From: Dendrobium chrysotoxum
Lineage: Eukaryota > Streptophyta > Magnoliopsida > Asparagales > Orchidaceae
Assembly: GCA_019925795.1 (NCBI GenBank)
Contig: CM034304.1
Span: 620,001-684,000 of the forward strand
Direction of reading: 5' to 3'
DNA length: 64,000 bases
Below, piece after piece: positions 25,101-34,810 of this stretch; positions within the stretch are counted from its first letter, which is position 1, and each line of letters begins with the position of its first letter. The notes beneath the pieces are model-generated. The model was not told the DNA's origin, searched no databases, and saw only the letters and a program-made list of their open reading frames with translations. The position numbers and the translations under genes are program-made.

Positions 25101-25160
25101 AGTCATATGTCTTAAGCAGCCACTGTCCAGGTATCATATGCTCTCACTAGATCTTTTGTG
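22126..25160 (-). pseudogene. pol: pol of B1 (protease, integrase, RT, RNase H), broken
   Basis: Copia domain order is readable. Protease begins with YLDSGC at about 25125 and runs through GGKVTLGDNTTRKVVGSG. A GAG-pre-integrase HRRLCHTS motif precedes integrase, with MDDYSRF, IHSDHGGEF and VFGCKCF-like text (24491-23835). RT has MVGTKWVFKNK, LYQMDIKS and an intact YVDD (about 23060-23075). RNase H continues to a final stop at 22126. At least six frame changes or stops break it, including one between the integrase APRDP motif and the next domain. Its upstream gag is separated from it by the 11.2-kb A1 insertion. Confidence 0.85.
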
Positions 25161-25203
25161 AGAGTACCCCTACAATGTCAATTAAAGATTAGTTTTGGGA
25201 ACT

Positions 25204-25208
25204 CAAGT
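25204..25208. other. Target site duplication of A1, left copy (CAAGT)
   Basis: CAAGT directly precedes the LTR start TGAAAG. The same five bases follow the other LTR at 36438-36442. Joining the flanks restores the continuous B1 phrase 'gggaactcaagtgagtttgg'. Confidence 0.95.
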
Positions 25209-26810
25209 TGAAAGTTTGATAGGGATGTTAAGCCCTGATGAACTAGTCTCGAGGCTAACCAAGAGGGGGGGGGGGGGGGGGGGGGTGAATTGGTTATTTA
25301 AAAATTTGAGAGCAACAATGAAAATCTTTTTGATGATTTGTAGCGGAAACGAATAAAACAATCAAGCAAAAAGATCGAACACAATTTCACCGAAGCAGTT
25401 AATCACAGAAAAATAAAAGTTCAAAAAGTAATTAGAATGAACACACCGGATTTTATAGTGGTTCGGTCAACTTGACCTACGTCCACTCCCCGGAGCCTCC
25501 CTTCTGGGTATTGTACTAACTCAAAGTGTCTCGCCTTTTGCTCCCACAGCAAGGCGGAGAAGCCTATACAAGAACCTCCTCTCCACCACACGGTGAGGTA
25601 GAGAACCTAACAGTCCTTTTGCTTCCTCCTAAAGCAAGCAGAGAACCTCAGATCTTCTTCCCGATGATCCTTTCCCAAAGAACACCGACACGACAAAAGA
25701 TGACGAGCGGAGAAGAAGACTCTGATCCTTGCTTGGAGCAACCTTCGTGAACCCCTCACGAACTCCCCCTCACAAGATCCTCTCTTTCTCTCCCAAACTC
25801 TCTCTCTCTCTAGGGTTTCTCTGGAAAGGAAAGTGGCAAAAGATTTTTCTTGTTGAAGAAAAATATCTTTTATAGGAGGGCTTAAAATTTGCCCTAAATC
25901 TCAACTGGTCGGCCTAGATCATCCAGGACGATCAATCGATCGTCCTGTACAATTAGTTCAAAATCAGCTGTTTCAGCTTGTATGATTTGGCTCTTCTAGA
26001 CGATCAGTAGAAAAAGTTGTTCATATCGTCCTGTATGATTTTGCGATCGTCCGGGATGATTAGTGTAAATTGAGGAATATCGTCCAGAAGACAGTTCGGG
26101 TCGTCCAGAGAAAGTTGTGTTGGACGACCAAAAAATGACTTGATCATCCTGTACGATTAGTTCAAAAAGTGCCCAAATCATCCTGTACATAGTTTGGGTT
26201 ATACAGCTGAAATGCACTAGATGATCATGATAGTACGGGACGATCCTGTGATCGTCAAGGATGATATGATCGTATCAATCAAATATAAATTGCTTTCTTA
26301 ATTACCAGATTAATTTAGGCTTGATTGTACTGGATTGTCTGGGATGATACACGTATCATCCGGGACGATGAGACCAAATATCTTAAAATAAAAACTTACC
26401 TAACTTAATCTGGCGGCTGAGAATTTTGATTTGAGCATATCATCCCGTACGATCCAAAGATCGTCCAGGATGATATGCTTAATCAGACCCTCTTAACTTG
26501 GTCGCCCTAATTAGGTTTCTATTTTTACTTGATCATCCAGGACGATCGTCCAGGACGATCTGAAAAAATTTGAACAGAAACTCTAATTCACTCAAGCTCT
26601 CCCCCTGAGTGTGTGTGTGAAAGGTTACTTAGTTAGGGGATCATGTACATTATAATTGACTCAAGAAAAAGAAAAATAGTACACTTAGACACACTTGGAC
26701 CCAATTTTGAGTTGGCTTGAGTTGCTCGTGATCTTTTGTGCTTGAAATAGGTTAGCCAAGCAAAACACAGTAGGGACATGTTTGTCATCATCAAAACCAC
26801 ATTTGCAACA
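25209..26810 (-). repeat. 3' LTR of A1
   Basis: 1602 bp, TGAAAG...GCAACA on the plus strand (TGTTGC...CTTTCA in element sense). In element sense it holds a palindrome array (26560-25915), a TATA box CCTATAAAAGAT (about 25863-25875), a leader with 36-41-bp repeat modules, the block GGACGTAGGTCAAGTTGACC and a C-run. Its G tract on the plus strand is 21 long (25265-25285). Confidence 0.95.
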
Positions 26811-26828
26811 ATCTCCCCCTTTTTAATG
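26811..26828 (-). other. Polypurine tract of A1
   Basis: In element sense AAAAAGGGGGAGAT lies directly against the TGTTGC start of the 3' LTR. Confidence 0.9.
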
Positions 26829-26962
26829 ATGGCAAACTTTGTACAGTAGTTTGAAAAATAACTAGGAGATCGAAAATTTTTTTTTTTCAAATTTTTATTT
26901 AACAATCAAAGCAATACAGGAAATATAACACTTAACAAAAAAAATAGAAACAACAACAACTG

Positions 26963-26992
26963 ACTCCCCCTTTTGACATCACAAAAAGGAGG
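26963..26992 (-). other. Second polypurine block of A1
   Basis: ACTCCCCCTTTTGACATCAC followed by AAAAAGGAG on the plus strand. Similar blocks are found between the env-like gene and the 3' LTR in B1, B2 and B3, which suggests retention as a second PPT. Confidence 0.8.
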
Positions 26993-27054
26993 GTAAACAG
27001 AAATACTGAAACACCAGTACAAAATAGAAAAGAAAACAACTACAAAATAGAAAA

Positions 27055-28194
27055 CTAGAACAGAGGAAGATCCTGATCGGAAGAAGGAGGTGGCGGTGGT
27101 GGGTTGAAGTAGTTGTGAATGGCTTGAAAGTGGGCTCCAATCCAGGCAATATCCTTGTCATGCTGCTGTTGCTGCTGCGCAGCATAGTCAGTGAAGCGCT
27201 GGAGGTCCTCAGCGTGCCGCTGCTCCTGGGTAGCCACATAGGAGTCAAATATGGCCTCCCACTGATCAAAGCGCTGCACCAGGTGGTCAAAAGGAGAGGC
27301 AATGCGAAGGGGAGCAGGTGCATCGGGTGCAGCAGGAACTGGAATAGCTTCTTCCTCTTCCTCCTCAACATCCAGGGTAGGCTCCGGATGTAGTCGGGTG
27401 CTGTGTAGGATGTGGAATGAATTGTTTGTGAAGAAGGAAGGAGGGACATCAGGAGGGACAGGATACTGAAGGTCATATTTGGTTTCTAAGGCATAATGAA
27501 TGAGATGACCTAAAGCTAGATTTAGGCGACGCCTATGACCCGGATCCCTAATAGTGGTGAGGTGCTCTATGTATCGGATAATAAGGTCAGAGGCATTAAA
27601 CTCCCTATGGGCCAAGATGTAGTATGTGGTCAAGGACAGTAACAAGGTGAGTTGAATTCGATCCCCCGCCTTTGGAATGATAGAGGAACGAAGGACATGC
27701 TGAATGGTCCGTGCGTCTTTAAGAAGTGAAGTGCAAGCATTGTCATGATAGGGGGCATTCGTATTGCGAAGGAAGTAATTTGCGACACTCCAATCATAGT
27801 CAGGGTCGGTGATAAGCGTGTGGAGTTTATCGTCTGTGATAGAAAGTTGGAGAATGTTGTGAAAGTCTTGGGTAGTGAGTTCCACGGGACGTTGATTGAC
27901 ATACGAGTGAAGAGTGGAATAGTCCGCGGAAATGTGCAAATTGGCAAAGAAAACTTGAAGGAGTTCAAGATTAAATAGAAAGGCTAGTGTAAGGATGAAG
28001 ATGAGGGAGGTGTGTGCGAACAAATCAATAATAGGATAGGTGAGGATGCGGGGATTTACTATTTTAGAATGCGTGATCCCCACGTCACGATAGCACTCGA
28101 AAGCAGCTTGATCGGCTACATTTGGGAAGCGAGGATCAACATGCCCATAGGAGGAACTTGCACTCTTTTGCCACGAACGTTTGCCACCAGCCAT
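27055..28194 (-). CDS. env-like protein of Sirevirus A1, intact, 379 aa
   Basis: Open from the ATG at 28194 to a stop at 27055. The Lys/Ser-rich start is followed by hydrophobic segments at about residues 59-84 (LFAHTSLIFILTLAFLF) and 178-194 (RIQLTLLLSLTTYYILA), an acidic run at 276-282, a Pro/Ala stretch at 284-296, a Gln/His-rich probable helix at 310-345 and a run of six Pro at 365-370. B1, B2 and B3 each hold a damaged homologue in the same place. The N-terminal half resembles the 'putative plant transposon protein' domain (from memory). In Sireviruses the ORF at this position is called env-like; no fusion or receptor role is shown. It stays open although gag and pol of the same element are broken. 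A palindrome array and a TATA-like box precede it. Confidence 0.85.
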   Translation of the reverse strand: MAGGKRSWQKSASSSYGHVDPRFPNVADQAAFECYRDVGITHSKIVNPRILTYPIIDLFAHTSLIFILTLAFLFNLELLQVFFANLHISADYSTLHSYVNQRPVELTTQDFHNILQLSITDDKLHTLITDPDYDWSVANYFLRNTNAPYHDNACTSLLKDARTIQHVLRSSIIPKAGDRIQLTLLLSLTTYYILAHREFNASDLIIRYIEHLTTIRDPGHRRRLNLALGHLIHYALETKYDLQYPVPPDVPPSFFTNNSFHILHSTRLHPEPTLDVEEEEEEAIPVPAAPDAPAPLRIASPFDHLVQRFDQWEAIFDSYVATQEQRHAEDLQRFTDYAAQQQQQHDKDIAWIGAHFQAIHNYFNPPPPPPSSDQDLPLF

Positions 28195-28257
28195 TAGAAA
28201 GCAATAGTGAAAGAAGGTAGAGGGAGATGTGTGAAAGAAAAGATGAAAAAATGGCTG

Positions 28258-28269
28258 TTTAAATAAAAT
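28258..28269 (-). promoter_or_regulatory. TATA-like box upstream of the A1 env-like ATG
   Basis: Minus strand ATTTTATTTAAA (a TATTTAAA-type variant) lies about 65-75 bp before the ATG at 28194 and about 9 bp downstream of the nearest palindrome. It is weaker than the boxes of B1 and B2. Confidence 0.4.
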
Positions 28270-28277
28270 TTGGCCTG

Positions 28278-28793
28278 ATCGTCCCGTACGATCGCAAGAT
28301 CATCCAGGACGATATGTGCAATTATTACGGCCGGGACGATTGGTCAAAAAGACGGTCTGATCATCCGGGATGATCAGAGATCGTCCAGGACGATTAGACA
28401 CAGATGATTGTCCCGAGGAGTCAGGCTGGATGACCATTGACGAAAAGTATCATCCAGGACAATTAGGTGGATCATCCCGGACGATGTGCAATAAGTGTGA
28501 CGGACGGGCCGAATTCCAATCGTCCAGCGGCTGACACGTGTATCGTCCAGGACGATGGAGTGGATCATCCAGGACGATGGATAATAATTGGTGCAATTTC
28601 AGCTGTTTGATCAGATCAGGAAGATATGGATCATATTGTCCAGACGATCGTCCAGGACAATCACCAATAATAGGTGTTTCTCAACAGCAGGAGCAGAGTG
28701 GAGACGATTTTGAATGGATCGTCTAGGATGATTTATGGATCGTCCAAGATGAAGAGGATCATCCAGGATGATCGGTGAATCATCCAGGATGAT
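28278..28793. promoter_or_regulatory. Paired palindrome array between pol and env-like ORF of A1
   Basis: At least 12 copies of ATCGTCCNGGACGAT or close variants. Starts pair as 28278/28299, 28360/28380, 28449/28471, 28542/28564, 28718/28739 and 28758/28779, that is 20-22 bp within pairs and about 80-95 bp between most pairs. The motif and pairing are those of the family-A LTR array, which is otherwise found only in LTRs. Confidence 0.85.
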
Positions 28794-28799
28794 GTGAAG

Positions 28800-30114
28800 A
28801 AAACAGGAAAAAGTTGGAGGATGGAAATGAAGGATCAGCATCCCAAAAATACAACCATGAAAAAGAAAAGACAAAATCAAGGAAATAAAACGTGAAACGA
28901 GAACACAAAAGCAACAATTTTTTTTTATTTTTTCCTATCACACTGCTCCAGTAAATCAAAATTCTCCCTTGATTTTCGATCCAAAAACTAATAAGAAGAT
29001 GATTGACAGTGCTGAAATCCAGAAAAAGTTAGAAAAATTGACTTTCGTAACTCCAACCCCGAGCACCTTATCGATGCAAATCTCTTTCAAAACAAAAATC
29101 CAATTCAGAAGAAAAGAAATTAGATTCGAAAAGAGATCCTTTCAAGCCTCGTTCCAGAAAAATATCTGATATAATAGTGTTACAAAGTAATAATTCAAAA
29201 ATCAGGATTTTCAAACACAAGCTTTTGAAAGTATTAAGTGGCGCACGGATGTTTCTAAGACGTTTAACGATCTGAAAGGAAAGAAAGCTTGGTTGGGCTC
29301 ATTTTGTACCTCTTTTTCAATTTATTTGACGCTATGCACATCTTTTCATTTTTTTACACTTTGTGTATCTTTTAGTTGGCGATATTTCACATCTTTTCAG
29401 GTTTGGGCTCATTTTGTGCCTCTTTTTCAATTAATTTGGCGCACTGTGCATCTTTTGTAAGCTTTCTTCTTTTCATAATCATTAAAGAGTCTCAGCTGTG
29501 AAATTAGCTTCCAGACATAGGAGACTCTATCCATAATAAGGAAGAGTAATTCATAAAATAAAAGCTATACGTCATATGATAAGTGCAATCACTTGGTTTA
29601 GAAAATCAAAATAATGACTCAAGACTTTGAAAACACTATTGATATGCGGTAGATTACTGTAGGAAGATAAAATAAATCTCTATTTCAAAAACTAAAATTT
29701 TTAATTTTGAAGAGGATATTTATCCAAAAGAAACAATACACCAGCAAAAGAGTTAGAGGAAGAGAAACAATCATCAATGTTTCTTCCCTTCAACAGATCC
29801 AGTGGAATCAATTACTACTTATCAGCTTCCAAATAAAAATAAGGTAAAACTCCCTGTCAGAAATTCAGATTATCAGAAGTAGTGAGCAATGATCAGACTT
29901 TGAAAAGCATAAAATAGTAAGTGCAAGAGATGAACCAGTGAATAAAAATAGGTAGAAAACCATATCAAAGTAAATACTCAAACCAAACTAACAATAGGGC
30001 TAACACAGAAATCAGCATAAGAAATAAAACCAATTGAAAGCAAATAATAAAAAAAACTAACTAACAGAAAATAGAATAACAATCAGAACAATCAGAAATT
30101 AGCAGTCATCAGAA
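28800..30114. other. pol to env-like spacer of A1, rest
   Basis: Non-coding. It includes a 50-bp unit repeated 110 bp apart (29295-29347 and 29405-29456), both starting GGGCTCATTTTGT and ending in GCA.ATCTTTT or GCATCTTTT, with a shorter related unit between. No frame of note. Confidence 0.6.
29295..29456. repeat. Direct repeat of about 50 bp in the A1 spacer
   Basis: Two copies of GGGCTCATTTTGTRCCTCTT plus 'tttcaattwatttgrcgc' text, 110 bp apart. Short GTATCTTTT/CACATCTTTT words lie between them. Confidence 0.7.
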
Positions 30115-31550
30115 TTAGGCATTTATAACAATCACTCCTAATCTGGTTCTCAAAATGCTGAATGAGTCAAAGGCCAGTGGTTTAGTGAATATGTCAGCCA
30201 GCTAATTTTTAGTTGCTACATGATGTAGCTCAATGTCCCCTTTTGTAACATGGTCCCTAATGAAGTGATACCTTATATCAATGTGTTTGGTCCTAGAATG
30301 TTGGATTGGATTCTTAGAGATGCAGATGGCACTAGTATTATCACACAGAATAGAAATTATGCCAATAGGTAAACCTAAATCCAAAACTTGTTGCTTTAAC
30401 CAAAGAACTTGGGCAACACAACTTCCTAAGGCAATATACTCAGCTTCAGTAGTAAAAAGTGCAACTGAGTTCTATTTTTTACTGGACTAGGAGACTAGAG
30501 ACTGTCCTATGAATTGATAAGTTCCAGAAGTGCTCTTTCTATCCACCCTACACCCCGCAAAGTCAGAATCAGAATATCCAATGATCTTAAAAGAGGTGCT
30601 GTGCCTAGGGTACCAGATTCCTAGGTTTGGGGTCCCTAAAAGATATCTAAGAATTCTCTTAATAGCAGTCAGGTGGGACTCTTTAGGATCAGCCTGAAAC
30701 CTAGCACAAAGACAGACACTAAACATGATATCAGGTCGGCTAACAGTCAGGTAAAATAGTGATCCTATTATTCCTCTATACTTCTTCTGATCAACAGATT
30801 TTCCACTTGAATCCTTATCTAACTGAATAGAGGAGCTCATGGGAGTATTGATTGGCTTGGCTTTATCCATTTCATATTTCTTCAAAATGTCCTTAGTGTA
30901 TTTAGATTGATTGGGAAAGGTTCCATCATCCGTTTGCCTTATGCTAAACCCTAAAAAGTAGGACAATTCTCCCATCATACTCATCTCAAATTCCTTACTC
31001 ATTATCTTAGAAAACTCATCACATAAATACTTATAAGAAGATCCAAAAATTATATCATCAACATAGATCTGGACAATGAGTAAGTCATCCCCTATTCTTC
31101 TCAGAAAAAGGGTGGTGTCTATGCTCCCCTTAACAAACTCTCTTTCTAACAGGAATGTGCTAAGCCTCTCATACCAAGCTCTGGGTGCCTGTTTCAATCC
31201 ATATAAGGCCTTTTTAAATTTGTAAACATGATTTGGATATTGGGAACTCTCAAAACCTGGGGGTTGTTCTACAAAAACATCCTCTTTTATTACCCCATTT
31301 AAAAAGGCACTCTTGACATCCATTTGAAACAACTTAAATCCCTTATAACAGGCAAAGGCTAGTAGCACTCTAATGTCTTCCAATCTAGCTACAGGGGCAA
31401 AAGTCTCCTCAAAATCAATCCCTTCTATCTAATTATATCTCTTAGCCACCAATCTTGCCTTATTCCTAACCACCACACCATAATCATTCATCTTATTCTT
31501 AAAGACCCACTTGGTTCCCATAATACTTTAATTTCTATGTCTTTCTACTA
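30115..31550 (-). pseudogene. pol: Reverse transcriptase and RNase H of A1 pol
   Basis: The main frame 31383-30487 covers most of RT: FQMDVKSAFLNG (first catalytic Asp), GLKQAPRAWYERL, IYVDDIIFGS with the YVDD box intact, the SRPDIMFSVCL segment and the start of RNase H (GYSDSDFAGC). RNase H continues in a second frame (30384-30202, DNTSAICISKNP and RTKHIDIRYHFIRDHV) to a final stop at 30115. RT upstream of 31383 is readable to about 31550 but interrupted by stops. The enzyme would copy the element RNA and degrade it; it is inactivated here. Confidence 0.9.
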
Positions 31551-31554
31551 ACTC

Positions 31555-32760
31555 TCAAACATCATTCCTTATAAATTGATTCAATTCTTCCTGCATAGTT
31601 AAGATCCAAAACTCATCCGAAAAAGCTTGATTGATGATGGTGGGTTCAGTTATTGAGATAAAGGCAGAATGGTTTACTTCCTTACTAAGTCCATGCCTAG
31701 TCCTAACACCTTCAGAAGGGTCTCCTAAGATCAGATCTTTAGGATGACTCAAAGAATATCTCCAATCTCTAGGCAGTGTGGTTTGAGGTTCTACCCTCTC
31801 CTCCAGATTTGTATTTCCAACCCCTTGGGTAATTTCCTCTACCTCTTCTTCTTCCTCAATTCTATTCACCTTAGGATCAGATTCATCAAACACCACATGA
31901 GTTGTCTCTTCCACCACCAAAGTCCTTTTATTGAACACCCTAAAGGATTTCCCTACACTAGAATAGCCTAAGAACACTCCTTCATCAGATTTGGGATCAA
32001 ACTTTCCTAAGGGTGATTTCCCGTTGTCAGAATGAAAGCCTTACAGCCAAAGACATGGAGGTGGGACAGGTTTGGAGTTCTACCCTTAATGATCTCATAA
32101 GGTGTCTTATTCAGTTTTGATCTCACATTCACCCTATTCAGCACATAACAGACAGTGTTCACCGCTTCAGCCCAAAAGTATTTTGGAAGTGAATACTCAG
32201 CAAGCATGGCTCTAGCGGCTTCCACTAAGATCCTGTTCTTCCTTTCAGCTACCCCGTTCTGCTGAGGGGTCCTAGGAGCTAAAAAATTATGACTAATCCC
32301 TTGCTCCTCATAAAAACTTCCAAACTTCACATTCTCAAACTCTCCACCATGATCACTATGAATAGTCAGGATCTCACAACCTAACTTCCTCTGAATCCAA
32401 GTGGAGAAGGACTTAAACTCATCAAATGACTCAAATTTGTGTGACAGGAATTTAATCCAAGTGAACCTCGAGTAGTCATCTACAATCACAAATCCATAAA
32501 CTTTCCCCCCTAAGCTGGCAGTGCTAATGGGTCCAAAGAGGTCCATATGAAGAACTTCTAAAGGTCTAGAGGTGCTAATGTCCTTAACAGAGTGAAAAGA
32601 GGACTGGACTTGCTTTCCTAACTGACAGGCATCACACAGGTGATCCTTAGTGAACTTAAGCTTGGGCACACCTCTAACTAAGTCCTTTTGGGTGACTCTC
32701 CTAAGGGTTTTCATACTAGCATGACACAATCTCCTATGCCATAACCAAGACTCATCAGCA
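31555..32760 (-). pseudogene. pol: Integrase of A1 pol, frameshifted
   Basis: The frame 32729-32007 starts inside the GAG-pre-integrase domain (MCHASMKTL, CDACQLGK) and holds the rve core with its catalytic triad: Asp in MDLFGP, Asp in IHSDHGGEF and Glu in GVAERKNR. The LNKTPYEIIKGRTPNLSHL and HVFGCKAF motifs follow. Near 32000 the frame shifts, and the next block 31977-31555 carries FLGYSSVGKSFRVFN and the acidic linker. The protein would insert the cDNA with 5-bp duplications, as seen at CAAGT. Confidence 0.9.
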
Positions 32761-32837
32761 GCAGTTTTTAAGCAAATTGAATTCTCAGATTTAATGCAAC
32801 TTACATCTAGCTTGTAGACGTTGTTGATCCTTTGCCC

Positions 32838-33125
32838 CTACAAAACAACTTTATCATTTAAGCTTAAAATGCAGCCAGTGGGCAGGAATTTGATGTTGTA
32901 TCCTTTGTCACAAAGTTGACTGATGCTCAGCAAGTTGTGTTTCAGTCCATCTACAAGAAAAACATTATCAATCATAAAATTCCTTGAATCACCAATTATA
33001 CCTGAGCCTACCACCCTCCTGGTGGTGTTATCTCCAAGTGTAACCTTGCCTCCAGCCCTGGCCTCCAGCGAAATGAACTGATTTGCATCTCCAGTCATGT
33101 GTCTAGAACATCCGCTGTCCAGGTC
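32838..33125 (-). pseudogene. pol: Aspartic protease of A1 pol, in-frame stop upstream
   Basis: The LDSGCSRHMTG active-site motif lies at about 33120-33088, then GGKVTLGDNTTRRVVGSG and LLSISQLCDKGYNIKF. The frame is the same as that of the last gag block, but a TGA at 33153-33155 separates them. Compared with B1, about 20 bp are missing just before the active site. A family-wide gag/pol stop cannot be claimed because A3 ends before this point. Confidence 0.85.
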
Positions 33126-33152
33126 TTGTGTGAGAGCACACCTACAAAAATA

Positions 33153-34755
33153 TCAAACGTCAGTCATAGGACCCCAAACAGGTTTGGGTTCCTTCTTATG
33201 AAAAGAAGAATGCAATGCATGTGTGCTGTGCTGTGAAACAGGCAGTTTGGGCCTCCACGCCCAATATGTACTATGGTGAACCATGCAAGTGTGGGAAATG
33301 TGTCCTAACATGCCACATGAATAACATCTAACACTAAGAAAAGGGTTTACTAATCTACGTGAGTGATAGTGCCTCTTCCTAGGTTTATACGAAACATGCT
33401 TTGATGATTTTAAATCCGAATCTACAAAAGGTGGAGGTGCATAAAACTGTGCAAAAGTAGGAGGTGTTTGGTTTTTCTCAAAAGCACTGATTTTCACTTT
33501 CAAAAATTCATTCTCTTTATTTAAACTTGCAATTTCATATTTTAAAGCACCATTGCTGCTTTCTACTTCACATGCCAAGGTATCTAATTCTTTAAAAACT
33601 CTCTCCAAATCAACATGAGTGGTTTTCAATGAATCATGCACAGTAACTAAATCAGAATATTTTTTATTCAATTTATCAAACTCATCAAGTAAAGACATGT
33701 GATTGCTATCAACAGTGGAATGATCCTTAATCAAAACATCATGCTCTTTTTGCAAAGTCAAATAAACCAGTTTCAAGTTAGCATGGGTTTCTTAAGCTTC
33801 CTATACGATGAATGAATTTTTTTAGATACTTCAAGTAATTGATCATAAGTAAGCTCACATACCTCTTCCTGGTCCGACTGACCAGGGTGATTATCAGCCA
33901 TCAGACACAAATTTGTTTCCTCCTCTTCAGCTTCAGCCTCAGAGGAGTCAGATGCAGAGTCTACCCAGAACACCTTCTGAATCTGCTTCTTGTCCTTTCT
34001 AAACTTATGTTTCTCCTCACCCTTCTCCTTGCATGGATGAGCTTTAAGTATAGGACAATCAGCCTTTATGTGTCCAGGCTTCCTACATTCAAAACAAACA
34101 GATTCAGATGAACCTTTAAAGTTTCTACTGGTCTTACCTTTGTTCCACTTTTGAAAATTCTTATTCTTCTTCCTTATAAAGCTCTTGAATTGCCTTGTGA
34201 TTAAGGCAACATCATCGCTATCAGACCCGAAAGTGCTAGCATCTAAATCATTGGCCTTTAGCGCCACTGTCTTCTCCTTCTTTTATTCACCTGCATCAAG
34301 TTGTCTTTGGTTCACCCCTTGCTCGTAAGCAATGAGTTATCCAAGTAAACTGTCAATAGAGTAAGTATTTAAATCTTTAGATTCCGTGATCGTAGTAATC
34401 TTAGCATCGTATGAAGAAGGCAAACATCTAAGAATTTTGTTCACTCTTTCGTAATTAGTTAATTCTCTTCCAAGAGCACGCAAAGAGGTAACGATCATTT
34501 ACATTTTGCATTTAACTGTGCTAAATCACGATCATCAAAAGTCCAATCTGCAAATGGGAGTTCAGTTTTAATACCGTTAACAAGTCTATATGGTGCTTCA
34601 TAACCATCTTTAACTAACATCCACATACGATAATCGATTGATTGAAGAAAAGTAGACATGCGTGTTTTCTAAAAATCAAAAGGAATGTTATCAAACAACG
34701 ATGGTCTTGTAATAGAATAACCTTCAACAGTATTACGATTGTTATAGTTAGCCAT
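33153..34755 (-). pseudogene. gag: gag of A1, broken
   Basis: The start ATG at 34755 matches the A3 gag start. A stop replaces the Trp codon of the FDFW motif about 28 codons in (TAG for TGG), and the next part is frameshifted. The frame 34267-33773 carries the first knuckle CFECRKPGHIKADC and an acidic stretch. A one-base deletion in an AAAACCC run (A3 has one more A) shifts into 33776-33153, which holds the coiled coil and a second knuckle CYSCGMLGHISHTC. Gag would package element RNA. This copy cannot. Confidence 0.9.
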
Positions 34756-34796
34756 GAATCAAATTCAAAAGTTTTTAAACTTAAATTTTGAATCCC

Positions 34797-34808
34797 GCTC
34801 TGATACCA
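34797..34808 (-). other. Primer binding site of A1 (initiator tRNA-Met)
   Basis: TGGTATCAGAGC in element sense, two bases after the 5' LTR. This is the standard complement of the plant initiator tRNA-Met 3' end. Confidence 0.95.
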
Positions 34809-34810
34809 CA

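Noticed and set aside
27745..27978. Plus-strand frames inside the env-like gene
   Set aside because: They are antisense shadows of the 379-codon minus-strand ORF.
34797..34808. tRNA gene fragment
   Set aside because: Only 12 bases complementary to the tRNA-Met 3' end, placed next to an LTR, so this is a primer binding site.
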